A stretch of 64,000 bases of DNA from Glaciecola petra (GTDB taxonomy: Bacteria; Pseudomonadota; Gammaproteobacteria; Enterobacterales; Alteromonadaceae): contig NZ_JAVRHX010000005.1 in assembly GCF_031846345.1 (NCBI RefSeq), positions 62,001-126,000 on the forward strand, given 5' to 3'. The notes beneath the pieces were generated by a model, which was not told the origin of the DNA, made no database searches, and saw nothing but the letters and a program-made list of their open reading frames with translations. The position numbers were made by a program, and so were the translations under genes. This document shows, in pieces, positions 15,767 to 23,363 of the stretch (positions within the stretch are counted from its first letter, which is position 1; each line of letters starts with the position of its first letter).

Positions 15767-16309
15767 ATGAAGAGATATGATCCTACAACTTTTATTTTTA
15801 TTTTGTTTGACCCTCCTATCCGCTGGTTAGTTGCTGTTTGTGTCAATCAACAATTGGTAACCACATCAATTAGAATTGAAAGAACATTCTTTGAAAAGCA
15901 AGATGGCTCCAATAAAGTAAATTATATAAATACAATGTTAGGTGCAATTCATGCTAGAGCTGCAGCCGCAATAGGTCATGTTTCAATAATGATGAGTATG
16001 ACGATAATTTTAGCATTAAACGTTGATCTAAATGTTTTCTTTAAAATAGCAGTGATAATAGAGATATTTTTATACATGGTTTTATTACTGCTTTGCTTGA
16101 GATGTGTTAGGTCATTGACACTAAATGATGGAAAATTACATTTTAACCTAGATGATATTTATAATAGAGAATTAATATATCGATTTTCTATACAACAATT
16201 AGTGAATGCTGGATTAGTTTTGGCTACGGTAGGATTTTTCTTTTTAGTTTTAAGTTATTTAATCACAGATATTTTGTTTAGAAACGAACAATACTTATTA
16301 ACTTACTGA
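15767..16309 (+). CDS. Membrane protein with three or four helices (cargo)
   Basis: A 180-residue protein with hydrophobic stretches at about residues 18-30, 60-82, 88-110 and 140-165. A helix beginning 'NTMLGAIHARAAAAIGHVSIMMSM' followed by a second helix loosely resembles membrane effectors of nucleotide-signalling defence systems (DUF5706/SLATT-like), but the match is too weak to assign. No nucleotide cyclase gene is adjacent. Treat as unknown membrane protein. Confidence 0.5.
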   Translation: MKRYDPTTFIFILFDPPIRWLVAVCVNQQLVTTSIRIERTFFEKQDGSNKVNYINTMLGAIHARAAAAIGHVSIMMSMTIILALNVDLNVFFKIAVIIEIFLYMVLLLLCLRCVRSLTLNDGKLHFNLDDIYNRELIYRFSIQQLVNAGLVLATVGFFFLVLSYLITDILFRNEQYLLTY

Positions 16310-16897
16310 TTAAAATGTTTATAAATCTGCAATTGGGTCCTTCCCATTATTGACAAATATGGGTAATACGCACCTCGTTTATTTTCTAGCTGTAAATTCT
16401 ATAGATGATCCACCACAAGTAGTTTGCAAAATACGAATAACGATTCTTTATTGAGCAGAAAAAAGTTTTTAATTTCTCGGGTGAAAAGATAAACTTATGC
16501 AGCGGTACTATATTTTTAAACCTGCAGACTTTTCATATGCCCAACCCTCTGCAATAGAAAAATAGGTCTTTCTATCGTCTTGGTTGTGTGTATCGTAGAG
16601 TGCATTTTTGAATGCCGTAAAACGACAATATCGATTACCTAAATAATTAATCCGAAATGAAAATTAATTCCGAGTAAGCCCACTGTTAACAATTCACAAA
16701 TAGAAAGCAATAAAACCAAACTAATGACCTGACGCACATCACGTTTTCAAGGTTCTTACTAATAGTAAGCGCATAAAGCAGATTCAGTATTAATGGGTTG
16801 AGGAAAAAAGAGTATATCGCTATTTCTAACCAATTATTTTTCGATTTACTTTTGTTATGGTAATTTAATAAGTGTAGATGTTAAATAAGGACGTTAA
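16310..16897. other. 588-bp non-coding gap containing structured repeat copy B
   Basis: AT-rich, with no convincing ORF. It contains repeat copy B (16477-16550) and, near the end, an aaataagga ribosome binding site for the Sel1 gene. Such a long gap is exceptional for this genome and is typical of module junctions in islands. Confidence 0.6.
16477..16550 (+). repeat. Structured ~70-nt repeat, copy B (diverged)
   Basis: Starts tcgggtg. GGG (16479-16481) pairs with CCC (16540-16542), GAAAAG (16483-16488) pairs with CTTTTC (16529-16534), and the apical stem is retained with one mismatch. The core agcggtacta is conserved. Divergence in the arms with preserved pairing supports a structured role. 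Confidence 0.65.
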
Positions 16898-18544
16898 ATG
16901 CAAGGTATCAGATTAATCCTCACCTTCTTAGTACTATTAAGTGCTTTTAAAACCACAGCTGATGATGAATGTTTCAGACTTGCCTCTCCTGAAGCAGTTC
17001 CATTCGTTAAGCTTGACTCGAATGCAGCGATACTATCTTGTGAAAAAGCTTACAATGTGGCGCCAAATGACCCTTTAATAGGCGCATATTTCGCACGAGC
17101 GCTGCTTAAAGAAAAATTTTACGATAAAGCGCTAGAATTGAATCTAAAAGCAGCCAATGCAGGAATTGCATTTGCACAGAGTAATCTAGGAGCAACTTAC
17201 CAAAATGGATATGGTGTACAAAAAGATGATGTTAAAGCTTTAAAGTGGTATCTAGCAGCCGCTGGGCAAGGCTTTCCTATGGGAATGTATGGAGTTGGTA
17301 ACATCTATTACTACGGGAGTGGAGTAAGTCAAAGTGACAGTGAAGCTTTGAGATGGTACCTCAAAGCGGCAAATAAAGGTTTATCACAAGCGCAATTTTC
17401 TGTTGGTTATATGTTGCAACTAGGTAAAGGAACAGCTCCAGACTTACCAAAAGCTTTCTCATGGTTTTCCAAAGCAGCTAGATCGGGAAATGTAAGTGCA
17501 AAATATGCAATTGGTCTAAGTTATCTTCGCGGTTATGGTGTTGAGAAAAACAAAGATCTAGCAATAAAATGGCTCAAAAATTCTGCTTTACAAGGTCACA
17601 AAAAAGCAAAGATACTTTTAGAAACTTTGGTCGCTGAAAAAAAAGCCACTTCAGAAAGCATTGAAAAAGATTTTTCACATAAATATGCTCAGTTCATTCC
17701 CAAAAGATTACATTCAAAAGTGCTTCAAGCTGAAAAAGGTGATGGCAAAATGGCTGGCATGCTAGGAAATGCATACAATTACGGTAGTTATCAAGATATT
17801 GGAAAAGTAACAAAAAATATAGAAGTTAGTATTTATTTTTATGAACTAGGAGCCGAACTAGGGGACCTTGGGTCCCAACAATTGGTTGGACTAATTTACT
17901 ATAGAGGTAAGCAAGTTAAAAAAGACCTCAAAAAAGCAAGTCATTATTATAGAATGGCTGCTCTCCAAGACTCTAGAGTTGCATATGTGTCTCTTGCGAA
18001 AGCGCTAATTGAACTTGGTGGTACAGACTCTTATAAAGAGGCTTATACTTGGTTGCGAAAAGATATAAAAGAAACTCCTCGTTGGGCGAAAAGTACTTTA
18101 AAAGAAAATTATAGCTTATTAGGTTATCTATATGAACATGGCTATGGTGTAAAACAATCATATGGAGATGCCTACAGTTACCATATGAAAGCTTACGATA
18201 AGGAAATAGAATCTGCCTTAGCTTTAGCAAAATACGCAATGAAAGGCCAACCATATGTGAAACGTATTAGTTACATAGCCGCTAACGCTGCGTGGTTAAC
18301 GGTTGAAGAATTGAGTTTAGGAGACCCGAAATATGATAAAATCATTGCTGTCGCTTGCGCATTATCCATAGAAGAAAATGATTGTTATAAGCTAGATCCC
18401 TTATTTTCAGAGTATGTAAAAAATGTGGTGCACGCTGGAGAGTGCTTTAAAGTAAAAGAAAATTGCGACAAAACTATTCCTGAAGCTATCGAATTTCATA
18501 AAAAACGAAGTAAAGAAATTAACAAGAGCGTTAAGGATGGGTAG
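16898..18544 (+). CDS. Sel1-repeat (SLR/TPR) exported protein
   Basis: A 548-residue protein with a cleavable signal peptide ('LILTFLVLLSAFKTTA') and about a dozen Sel1-like repeats of 36 residues. Clear units include 'AQSNLGATYQNGYGVQKDDVKALKWYLAAAGQG' followed by 'YYYGSGVSQSDSEALRWYLKAANKG'. The repeats are densest at 80-230 and 280-430. A C-terminal domain of about 100 residues has four Cys that may form disulphides. Sel1 proteins act as periplasmic scaffolds or inhibitor-type binders, and some occur in immunity and toxin loci. It is flanked by repeat copies B and C. Confidence 0.85.
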   Translation: MQGIRLILTFLVLLSAFKTTADDECFRLASPEAVPFVKLDSNAAILSCEKAYNVAPNDPLIGAYFARALLKEKFYDKALELNLKAANAGIAFAQSNLGATYQNGYGVQKDDVKALKWYLAAAGQGFPMGMYGVGNIYYYGSGVSQSDSEALRWYLKAANKGLSQAQFSVGYMLQLGKGTAPDLPKAFSWFSKAARSGNVSAKYAIGLSYLRGYGVEKNKDLAIKWLKNSALQGHKKAKILLETLVAEKKATSESIEKDFSHKYAQFIPKRLHSKVLQAEKGDGKMAGMLGNAYNYGSYQDIGKVTKNIEVSIYFYELGAELGDLGSQQLVGLIYYRGKQVKKDLKKASHYYRMAALQDSRVAYVSLAKALIELGGTDSYKEAYTWLRKDIKETPRWAKSTLKENYSLLGYLYEHGYGVKQSYGDAYSYHMKAYDKEIESALALAKYAMKGQPYVKRISYIAANAAWLTVEELSLGDPKYDKIIAVACALSIEENDCYKLDPLFSEYVKNVVHAGECFKVKENCDKTIPEAIEFHKKRSKEINKSVKDG

Positions 18545-18954
18545 GACACAAATTTAAAATTAAATAGAGCTCACGACTATAACTATTGCTGTGAAGTCTT
18601 TGAACAGCATCGAGCATTTGATAAGTTCATTGATATTTATTTTGCAGACATTCTTTCTTAAAACAAAAATAAATGAATGTTGTTGGATATACTTAGGTTG
18701 AAGATGTTACGTGTGTTCATTAGGTAGGGGTGGGTCGAAAGTCTATAGCTTTAGTAACATAGTACCGCCGCCCAAGAAATTTTATACACCCGCAATATTC
18801 AAAACTTTTTTGGAATTTATAAAATATATGTGAGAAATTGGTAATTGGGCCGATACCACTATATTATCTATGACCTATGTGTTGCTTTATGTTGTTCATA
18901 AATTAAGAGTACAATTGAGTAATACACCGAAAATGTTAGGGAGAGAAACATAAT
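18545..18954. other. 410-bp non-coding gap containing structured repeat copy C
   Basis: An AT-rich gap between the Sel1 gene and the Panacea-type gene. It holds repeat copy C in inverted orientation (18724-18794). The final part contains the agggaga ribosome binding site of the next gene; otherwise I see nothing supportable. Confidence 0.6.
18724..18794 (-). repeat. Structured ~70-nt repeat, copy C (inverted)
   Basis: Read on the minus strand it starts tgcgggtgtataaaa and ends gacccacccctac, closely matching copy A. The apical stem becomes CTATG/TATAG: relative to copy A one C-G pair is replaced by T-A and one A-T by G-T, so pairing is kept while bases change. The core GCGGTACTA is identical. 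Confidence 0.75.
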
Positions 18955-19509
18955 ATGCTGATTAATCACGAACGAGAAAAATTGATTAATTTAATTATTT
19001 TTTTGTCTAATAACACTAACAACTGTGGAAAAATCAAACTATTCAAACTCCTGTATTTTATAGATTTCGAACATTTCAAAATAAACGGTCGAAGTGTAAC
19101 TGGTTTAAAATACGCTGCTTGGAAGATGGGACCTGTCCCTACTGAGCTGTTTGAAGAAATAGATAAACCTGAACCTGACATGGCTGAAGCTTTAGAGTTC
19201 TCTTTGGTGCCGACGAATATTGGGCGTCCAATGCTCACTATTAAACCTATGACACACTTTAATGATGAACATTTTACTAAGCGAGAGCTTAAAATTATTG
19301 TGAATATGGCAAAACTATATGCCGACAAAAATGCAGAAGAAATGATTGAAGCTACTCATTTAGAAAACTCTCCATGGGATAGAGTTTTTAATAAGGAAAA
19401 TAATAAAAAAGGTGAAATTCCATACGAGTATGCACTAAAAAGCGGTGAGTTTGATGAAATGCTGAAGATATCGAAGGAAAAAAAAGATGTACGAGAAGCT
19501 TTAGGTTGA
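18955..19509 (+). CDS. Panacea-domain (DUF4065) antitoxin-like protein
   Basis: A 184-residue protein with a good agggagag ribosome binding site. The N-terminal pattern 'KLINLIIFLSNN..NCGKIKLFKLLYFIDFEHFKINGRSVTGLKYAAWKMGPVP' is the Panacea/SocA-like signature: the 'KLFKLLYF.DFEH' helix and the 'Y.AW..GPVP' motif. Panacea domains act as antitoxins for many unrelated toxins. The next ORF overlaps its stop by four bases, the layout of a toxin-antitoxin pair. Its position beside attR fits a maintenance module. Confidence 0.82.
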   Translation: MLINHEREKLINLIIFLSNNTNNCGKIKLFKLLYFIDFEHFKINGRSVTGLKYAAWKMGPVPTELFEEIDKPEPDMAEALEFSLVPTNIGRPMLTIKPMTHFNDEHFTKRELKIIVNMAKLYADKNAEEMIEATHLENSPWDRVFNKENNKKGEIPYEYALKSGEFDEMLKISKEKKDVREALG

Positions 19510-19913
19510 AAGTAGGTGCTATATTTTTTGACACTAATTTTCATTTTCATGATGGCGAGTCTGGTGAGAAGCTATTTGTAGTACTTGGAACAAAAAATAG
19601 CATAACTGTAGTAGCCAAAACCACATCTAGCGGTTATGGGAAAAACATAGAATATGGTTGCCAACCAAACGACAGATTTCATAACTTTTATTTACCTGTA
19701 AACACCTGCTATTTAAAGAAAAACACTTGGATATGTTTAGATGAGTTTTATGAGGTCAATAACAATGAATTGTTACAGAAAAAATTTACCTCAGTAATTA
19801 GGCACATCTGCGATTTAGACACTTGCTTAGCTAAAGAACTTCAAAATTGCGCACTGATTAGTGAAGATATTTCAATGCGTCAAGAGAAACTCATTAATAA
19901 CAGTCTATTATAG
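19506..19913 (+). CDS. Putative toxin partner of the Panacea protein (PemK/MazF-like fold?)
   Basis: A 135-residue protein from a TTG start overlapping the antitoxin stop (TTGA). The beta-rich beginning 'VGAIFFDTNFHFHDGESGEKLFVVLG' and the later 'KKNTWICLDEFYEV' resemble the SH3-like barrel of PemK/MazF-type RNases, which open with 'GDI..v.f....G.E..r..vVl'. Similarity is by pattern only and key catalytic residues cannot be assigned. Toxin identity is therefore inferred mostly from its coupling to the Panacea gene. Confidence 0.55.
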   Translation: MKVGAIFFDTNFHFHDGESGEKLFVVLGTKNSITVVAKTTSSGYGKNIEYGCQPNDRFHNFYLPVNTCYLKKNTWICLDEFYEVNNNELLQKKFTSVIRHICDLDTCLAKELQNCALISEDISMRQEKLINNSLL

Positions 19914-20307
19914 ATATCGATGCAATTACCTTTTTAGTTGCTCGTTCAAACTTCAAACTTCGAACTTAAGCATAAAATTCAGTTTAGGGACGGAAACTCA
20001 ACTAAAAACATCTATGATGTGCATAAGACTAGATTTAAAATGATTTGCTCCTACAATGTTATTGACAGGTGACAATAAAAATTTTAGAGCCTAACACGCA
20101 ATTGTCACACCATAAACAATCAAAAGATAAAGAATTTATTATTAACAATTAGTTACTATGTTTATTCAAGTCCGGCCTCTAAGAGTAGTCCGCTAAGTTC
20201 TCAGTTGTTAAGGGCAAGTTAGGACAAAAGCGGACAATGTTTTTTCCTGTATATTCTAACAATATGCTCTAACAAAAGTTTAAACGTTACTACATCAATA
20301 TTATTTT

Positions 20308-20328
20308 TAGATACACAGGTAGATACAC
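20308..20328 (+). repeat. Right arm-type integrase sites (TAGATACAC x2)
   Basis: TAGATACAC at 20308-20316 and 20320-20328, again with a 12-bp period, 75 bp inside attR. Same strand orientation as the left pair. Confidence 0.6.
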
Positions 20329-20402
20329 AAGTTGATATCATTAAATAAAAAATATAACAAAATTCAATAAAAACAATAAGTTAAATTTACTTATTCGAGG
20401 AT

Positions 20403-20422
20403 GGGTCGAGGCACCATTTATT
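20403..20422 (+). repeat. attR core (right 20-bp direct repeat)
   Basis: An exact copy of 7925-7944, including the final 14 nt of the tRNA-Phe gene. Upstream of it the sequence is not tRNA-like, so this is the element-chromosome junction. Confidence 0.92.
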
Positions 20423-20426
20423 CTGA

Positions 20427-20455
20427 AGCCCTGCAAGAGATTGCGGGGCTTTTTT
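20427..20455 (+). terminator. Rho-independent terminator (original tRNA-Phe terminator)
   Basis: AGCCCTGCAA, loop GAGA, TTGCGGGGCT, followed by a T-run. It is plus-strand oriented although the neighbouring gene is on the minus strand. Rejoining attL and attR would place it directly downstream of tRNA-Phe, so it is most simply the tRNA's native terminator. Confidence 0.8.
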
Positions 20456-20478
20456 GGTTTTAATTGAGTCAATTAAAA

Positions 20479-22563
20479 TCAAAACGTAGACTGAATCATT
20501 AAGGAATAGGTAGGTCGAATTTTGCGCTCTCGATATTCTACTCGGTCGACGATATCGTTTGCTATGTCGCCATCATAAAACGTTCGGTCATAATTCTCTC
20601 TATCTTTGAAAGGTCGCCAGATTTCGAATCTAAGCCGTGTATTTGGGTTAAGGGTATATTCAATATAGGCTTCGTCGATATCGATAATGTTGGTGCGAAC
20701 CTCTGTCACGGTTCTGTTTTGGCTAAATCGATAAGTTCTTTTGTTAACATCGAATCCATAGACAATCCCCCACTTTGGCAAATCATGGCGAAAATCCAAC
20801 AAAAACGCTTCCTTCGGTATCCCATTCAGGCTTCTTTGAGTGTTTAAAAATGGGTCTATCATTTCGGTATCACGAACTTGGTAAGTAAAGGTCACTTGGG
20901 CATTATCCAATCCAATGAAACTTAGCTTTCCACTGGCCTCAAAATTAAGACCAAGCCGACTTGCATCGCCAATATTACCTATACCTGAACTGCCATCAGC
21001 AAGTCGAGTATTAGTAATAAAGTCATTTATCTTGTCTTTGAAGAGTTCGATCTCAATGGTGCCAGCATCATCAGGTAGCCGATGTTCATAGGCAATAAGA
21101 TATTGCCAGACCTTTTCAGGTTCTATATCAGGGTTACCAAAGTCAATGGTATCGTCGTTTGTATTCCGCGACGCAATAAAGTTTCTGAGGTTGAGTTGAG
21201 AAACGCTTCTGTCGGCGACAAAGCGAAATTGGTTTGATTGGTCCATGTCATAGCGCAATTCAAATCGTGGTTTCCAAAAGTTGAAAGAGCGCTCATTTTG
21301 TTCGCCATCAAAATTTTGCTTCACTGTCGATGCTTCTCGAATAATCGCTGATTGTAAATGCAGCGACTTATTTAAATCAAAAGAATGAGTTGCAAAAATT
21401 TCGTAGCGGTCTTCTTGTACATCTGATGATTCAAAGGAACTATTATTAAATGACTGTAATGCATCTAATTGGTTGAATGCGGCCTCAAATCCAAGTTCCA
21501 CATTCTGCTCGCCAAAGATATCAAAGCTAAGGTTACTGCGGATAATTTTCTCGATCTCGTCAGAGTTTTCAGCGAATGTAAAAAGGCGTCTGCCTTCATC
21601 ATTCCTAATTTCATCTTGAATAATAATGTCATTGTTGGACAGTTTGTTAACAACAAAGATAGTTTTGAACTTGCCAAAATCACCTAATGTTGTTTCGTAG
21701 TCCCCGCCAATTTCCCACGTGTCATCGTTCCGATTAACATTCAATAATTCTTGTGCAAGCAAGTTATTTGTGTCAACGTCAAATTGGTCTTCAAGGTTTT
21801 CTTCGTCGCTTCTAACTTCACTGTAGAGACCGTTAATTCTAAACACATCACCGTTCTCCAAGTTATACTGCAAATTAGTCGTAATACTATTGTTTTTCCT
21901 TAATAATTCAGTATTTATCAACCTTGTTTCTTCTAGTAATCGGTTAGCATCCATACGATCTTCTACAAAATCAGTTACCCTCGGAAAAACATCATGGTTT
22001 AGGCTAATGTTGTATTCAAATCGGCCGTATTGCCCTGAAGCCGTAATTAAAAACTCAGGTGAAGTATTTTGTTGGTTATTATGAGTAAGTCTAATTTCTG
22101 ACAAGTAACTCACTGAATCATTAACACTCGGTTTTAAAATCACATTGATCAGCACGCCTTGACTACGAATATCGAGACCTTCTGCATTGCCACGAATTAA
22201 ATCGATGCGTAGTACTTGATTTGCCTGAATGCGAGCGAGCCTTGTTTCCATGTCATTTGCTTTACCAGACATTCTCTTGCCATCTATCAGTATTTGAGCG
22301 CCCGTAGCGCCTAGTCCCCTAGATTGTTGATTATCATCAAGGCTATTTAATATGCTGATACCACCGGGTATTAAGCTAATCATATCTATAAGGGTAACGA
22401 CCTGATATTGAGCAAAGTATTCTTCGCTATAAGTCACAGTGGTATCTAGTTTTTGTTCCTCTTCGATTTGAGCAAACAAGTGGGAATTTTTCAAAAGCAA
22501 TAGCGTAAGGCTTACTTTTAAAAACAAACTTATGCAACGTTTTCTTTGTTGATGGGTAGTCAT
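20479..22563 (-). CDS. TonB-dependent receptor
   Basis: A 694-residue outer-membrane receptor with a signal peptide ending around 'HLFAQ'. Residues about 45-155 form a plug domain ('VVTLIDMISLIPGGISI...GLGATGAQILIDGKRM', 'IDLIRGNAEGLDIRSQGVLINVI'); the rest is a 22-strand-type barrel ending in the aromatic C-terminus 'TYSLMIQSTF'. The sequence resembles OMP_b-brl-type receptors of marine Alteromonadales. The substrate cannot be read. No TonB box is obvious near residues 35-45. It is a single gene beside the integration site. Confidence 0.88.
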   Translation of the reverse strand: MTTHQQRKRCISLFLKVSLTLLLLKNSHLFAQIEEEQKLDTTVTYSEEYFAQYQVVTLIDMISLIPGGISILNSLDDNQQSRGLGATGAQILIDGKRMSGKANDMETRLARIQANQVLRIDLIRGNAEGLDIRSQGVLINVILKPSVNDSVSYLSEIRLTHNNQQNTSPEFLITASGQYGRFEYNISLNHDVFPRVTDFVEDRMDANRLLEETRLINTELLRKNNSITTNLQYNLENGDVFRINGLYSEVRSDEENLEDQFDVDTNNLLAQELLNVNRNDDTWEIGGDYETTLGDFGKFKTIFVVNKLSNNDIIIQDEIRNDEGRRLFTFAENSDEIEKIIRSNLSFDIFGEQNVELGFEAAFNQLDALQSFNNSSFESSDVQEDRYEIFATHSFDLNKSLHLQSAIIREASTVKQNFDGEQNERSFNFWKPRFELRYDMDQSNQFRFVADRSVSQLNLRNFIASRNTNDDTIDFGNPDIEPEKVWQYLIAYEHRLPDDAGTIEIELFKDKINDFITNTRLADGSSGIGNIGDASRLGLNFEASGKLSFIGLDNAQVTFTYQVRDTEMIDPFLNTQRSLNGIPKEAFLLDFRHDLPKWGIVYGFDVNKRTYRFSQNRTVTEVRTNIIDIDEAYIEYTLNPNTRLRFEIWRPFKDRENYDRTFYDGDIANDIVDRVEYRERKIRPTYSLMIQSTF

Positions 22564-22741
22564 TCTGATGAAAATACTCTAGTTTGAAATTGGCTGTAAC
22601 AGTATTATTGGAAAAGTGACTGGTAATTGCAGAGAGTGCTATACACACTAACTTCTACGACCGCTATTTTACTTCATATATAGCTAATCTTGAAGTGGGC
22701 AAGTTCGCTTTGGATATAAGGCGCATTACCAAACCTCTGAG

Positions 22742-22770
22742 AGCCCTGAACAGAAAAGTTCGGGGCTTTT
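22742..22770 (+). terminator. Hairpin with T-run in the gap between two minus-strand genes
   Basis: AGCCCTGAA (22742-22750), loop CAGAAAAG, TTCGGGGCT (22759-22767), then T residues on the plus strand. Nothing on the plus strand upstream needs a terminator; on the minus strand it lacks a T-run. It may mark a lost gene or a small plus-strand RNA. Confidence 0.55.
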
Positions 22771-22785
22771 GATATTAATGAATTG

Positions 22786-23361
22786 CTACAAAGTTTGCTT
22801 ACTTATTTCCTTACATACTCTATTTAAATCAGACACATATACTTCTATCCAATTCTCGATAGAATCGTTTATAGTCGTCAGATGTTCTCCTTGACCATTG
22901 GCCCAATTAGTTTTAGCGTAAAATCCCCTATATTGACGAGATTCTAATACTTCCCCATTAACAACAAAATCAGTTGTAAAGGCGGTAACTCCGAGAATGT
23001 TTAAAGACTCAAAATAAGTATACATGCGGATAAGTTTGGGTCTAACCTCGACTTTGATTGCAGCACTTTCAACTATTGTGAAATTGTTAACAAGCTCTTT
23101 TATTTCGTCAAAGTAGGTTGGTAAGTTAGTAATACCTAAACTATTTCTTCCTAAAATTGCTGCTGTTTCTTTATTTTGCCTATCATCGCCAATCTCGTTA
23201 ATTACAAATGAACAAGACGAATCAGCACTAGGTGCTTTTTTGGCTATTCTCTGTTGAGCTTTAGCAGTTAAACCATCCAAAGTAATTTCGTCAAGGATAA
23301 GTCCAGCTTTTGCATTGAAAGCAAAGTTAATGAGAAGGAATACTACAACGATTATTTTCAT
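22786..23361 (-). CDS. Exported hypothetical protein
   Basis: 191 residues from ATG 23361, preceded by a ggag ribosome binding site that overlaps the end of the upstream gene. A signal peptide ('IIVVVFLLINFAFNAKA') is clear. The mature part has two Cys that could pair and beta-rich segments; no family recognised. It follows the 301-aa lipoprotein gene by two bases, so the two are an operon and probably work together in the periplasm. Confidence 0.7.
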   Translation of the reverse strand: MKIIVVVFLLINFAFNAKAGLILDEITLDGLTAKAQQRIAKKAPSADSSCSFVINEIGDDRQNKETAAILGRNSLGITNLPTYFDEIKELVNNFTIVESAAIKVEVRPKLIRMYTYFESLNILGVTAFTTDFVVNGEVLESRQYRGFYAKTNWANGQGEHLTTINDSIENWIEVYVSDLNRVCKEISKQTL

Positions 23362-23363
23362 GA

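Larger units (their letters stand above)
7925..20422. mobile_element. 12.5-kb integrative element in tRNA-Phe (satellite- or island-like)
   Basis: The element is bounded by a 20-bp perfect direct repeat: the tRNA-Phe 3' end and flank (7925-7944) and a copy at 20403-20422. A tyrosine integrase is the first gene after the tRNA. Inside are an AlpA-like regulator, small HTH proteins, a putative replication protein with a 21-bp iteron array, a terminase-small-subunit-like HTH protein, and cargo: membrane proteins, an HNH lipoprotein, a Sel1 protein and a Panacea-type pair. I see no capsid, portal, tail, lysis or large-terminase gene and no conjugation gene. The gene set and size fit a phage satellite or a small replicating integrative island; which of the two is inference. 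Non-coding gaps are much longer than in flanking chromosome. Confidence 0.88.
19914..20478. other. Right end of the element: non-coding, arm sites and attR
   Basis: No supportable gene in 565 bp. It holds the paired arm-type motif (20308-20328), attR (20403-20422), and just outside it the terminator at 20427-20455, which probably belonged to tRNA-Phe before integration. Confidence 0.65.
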
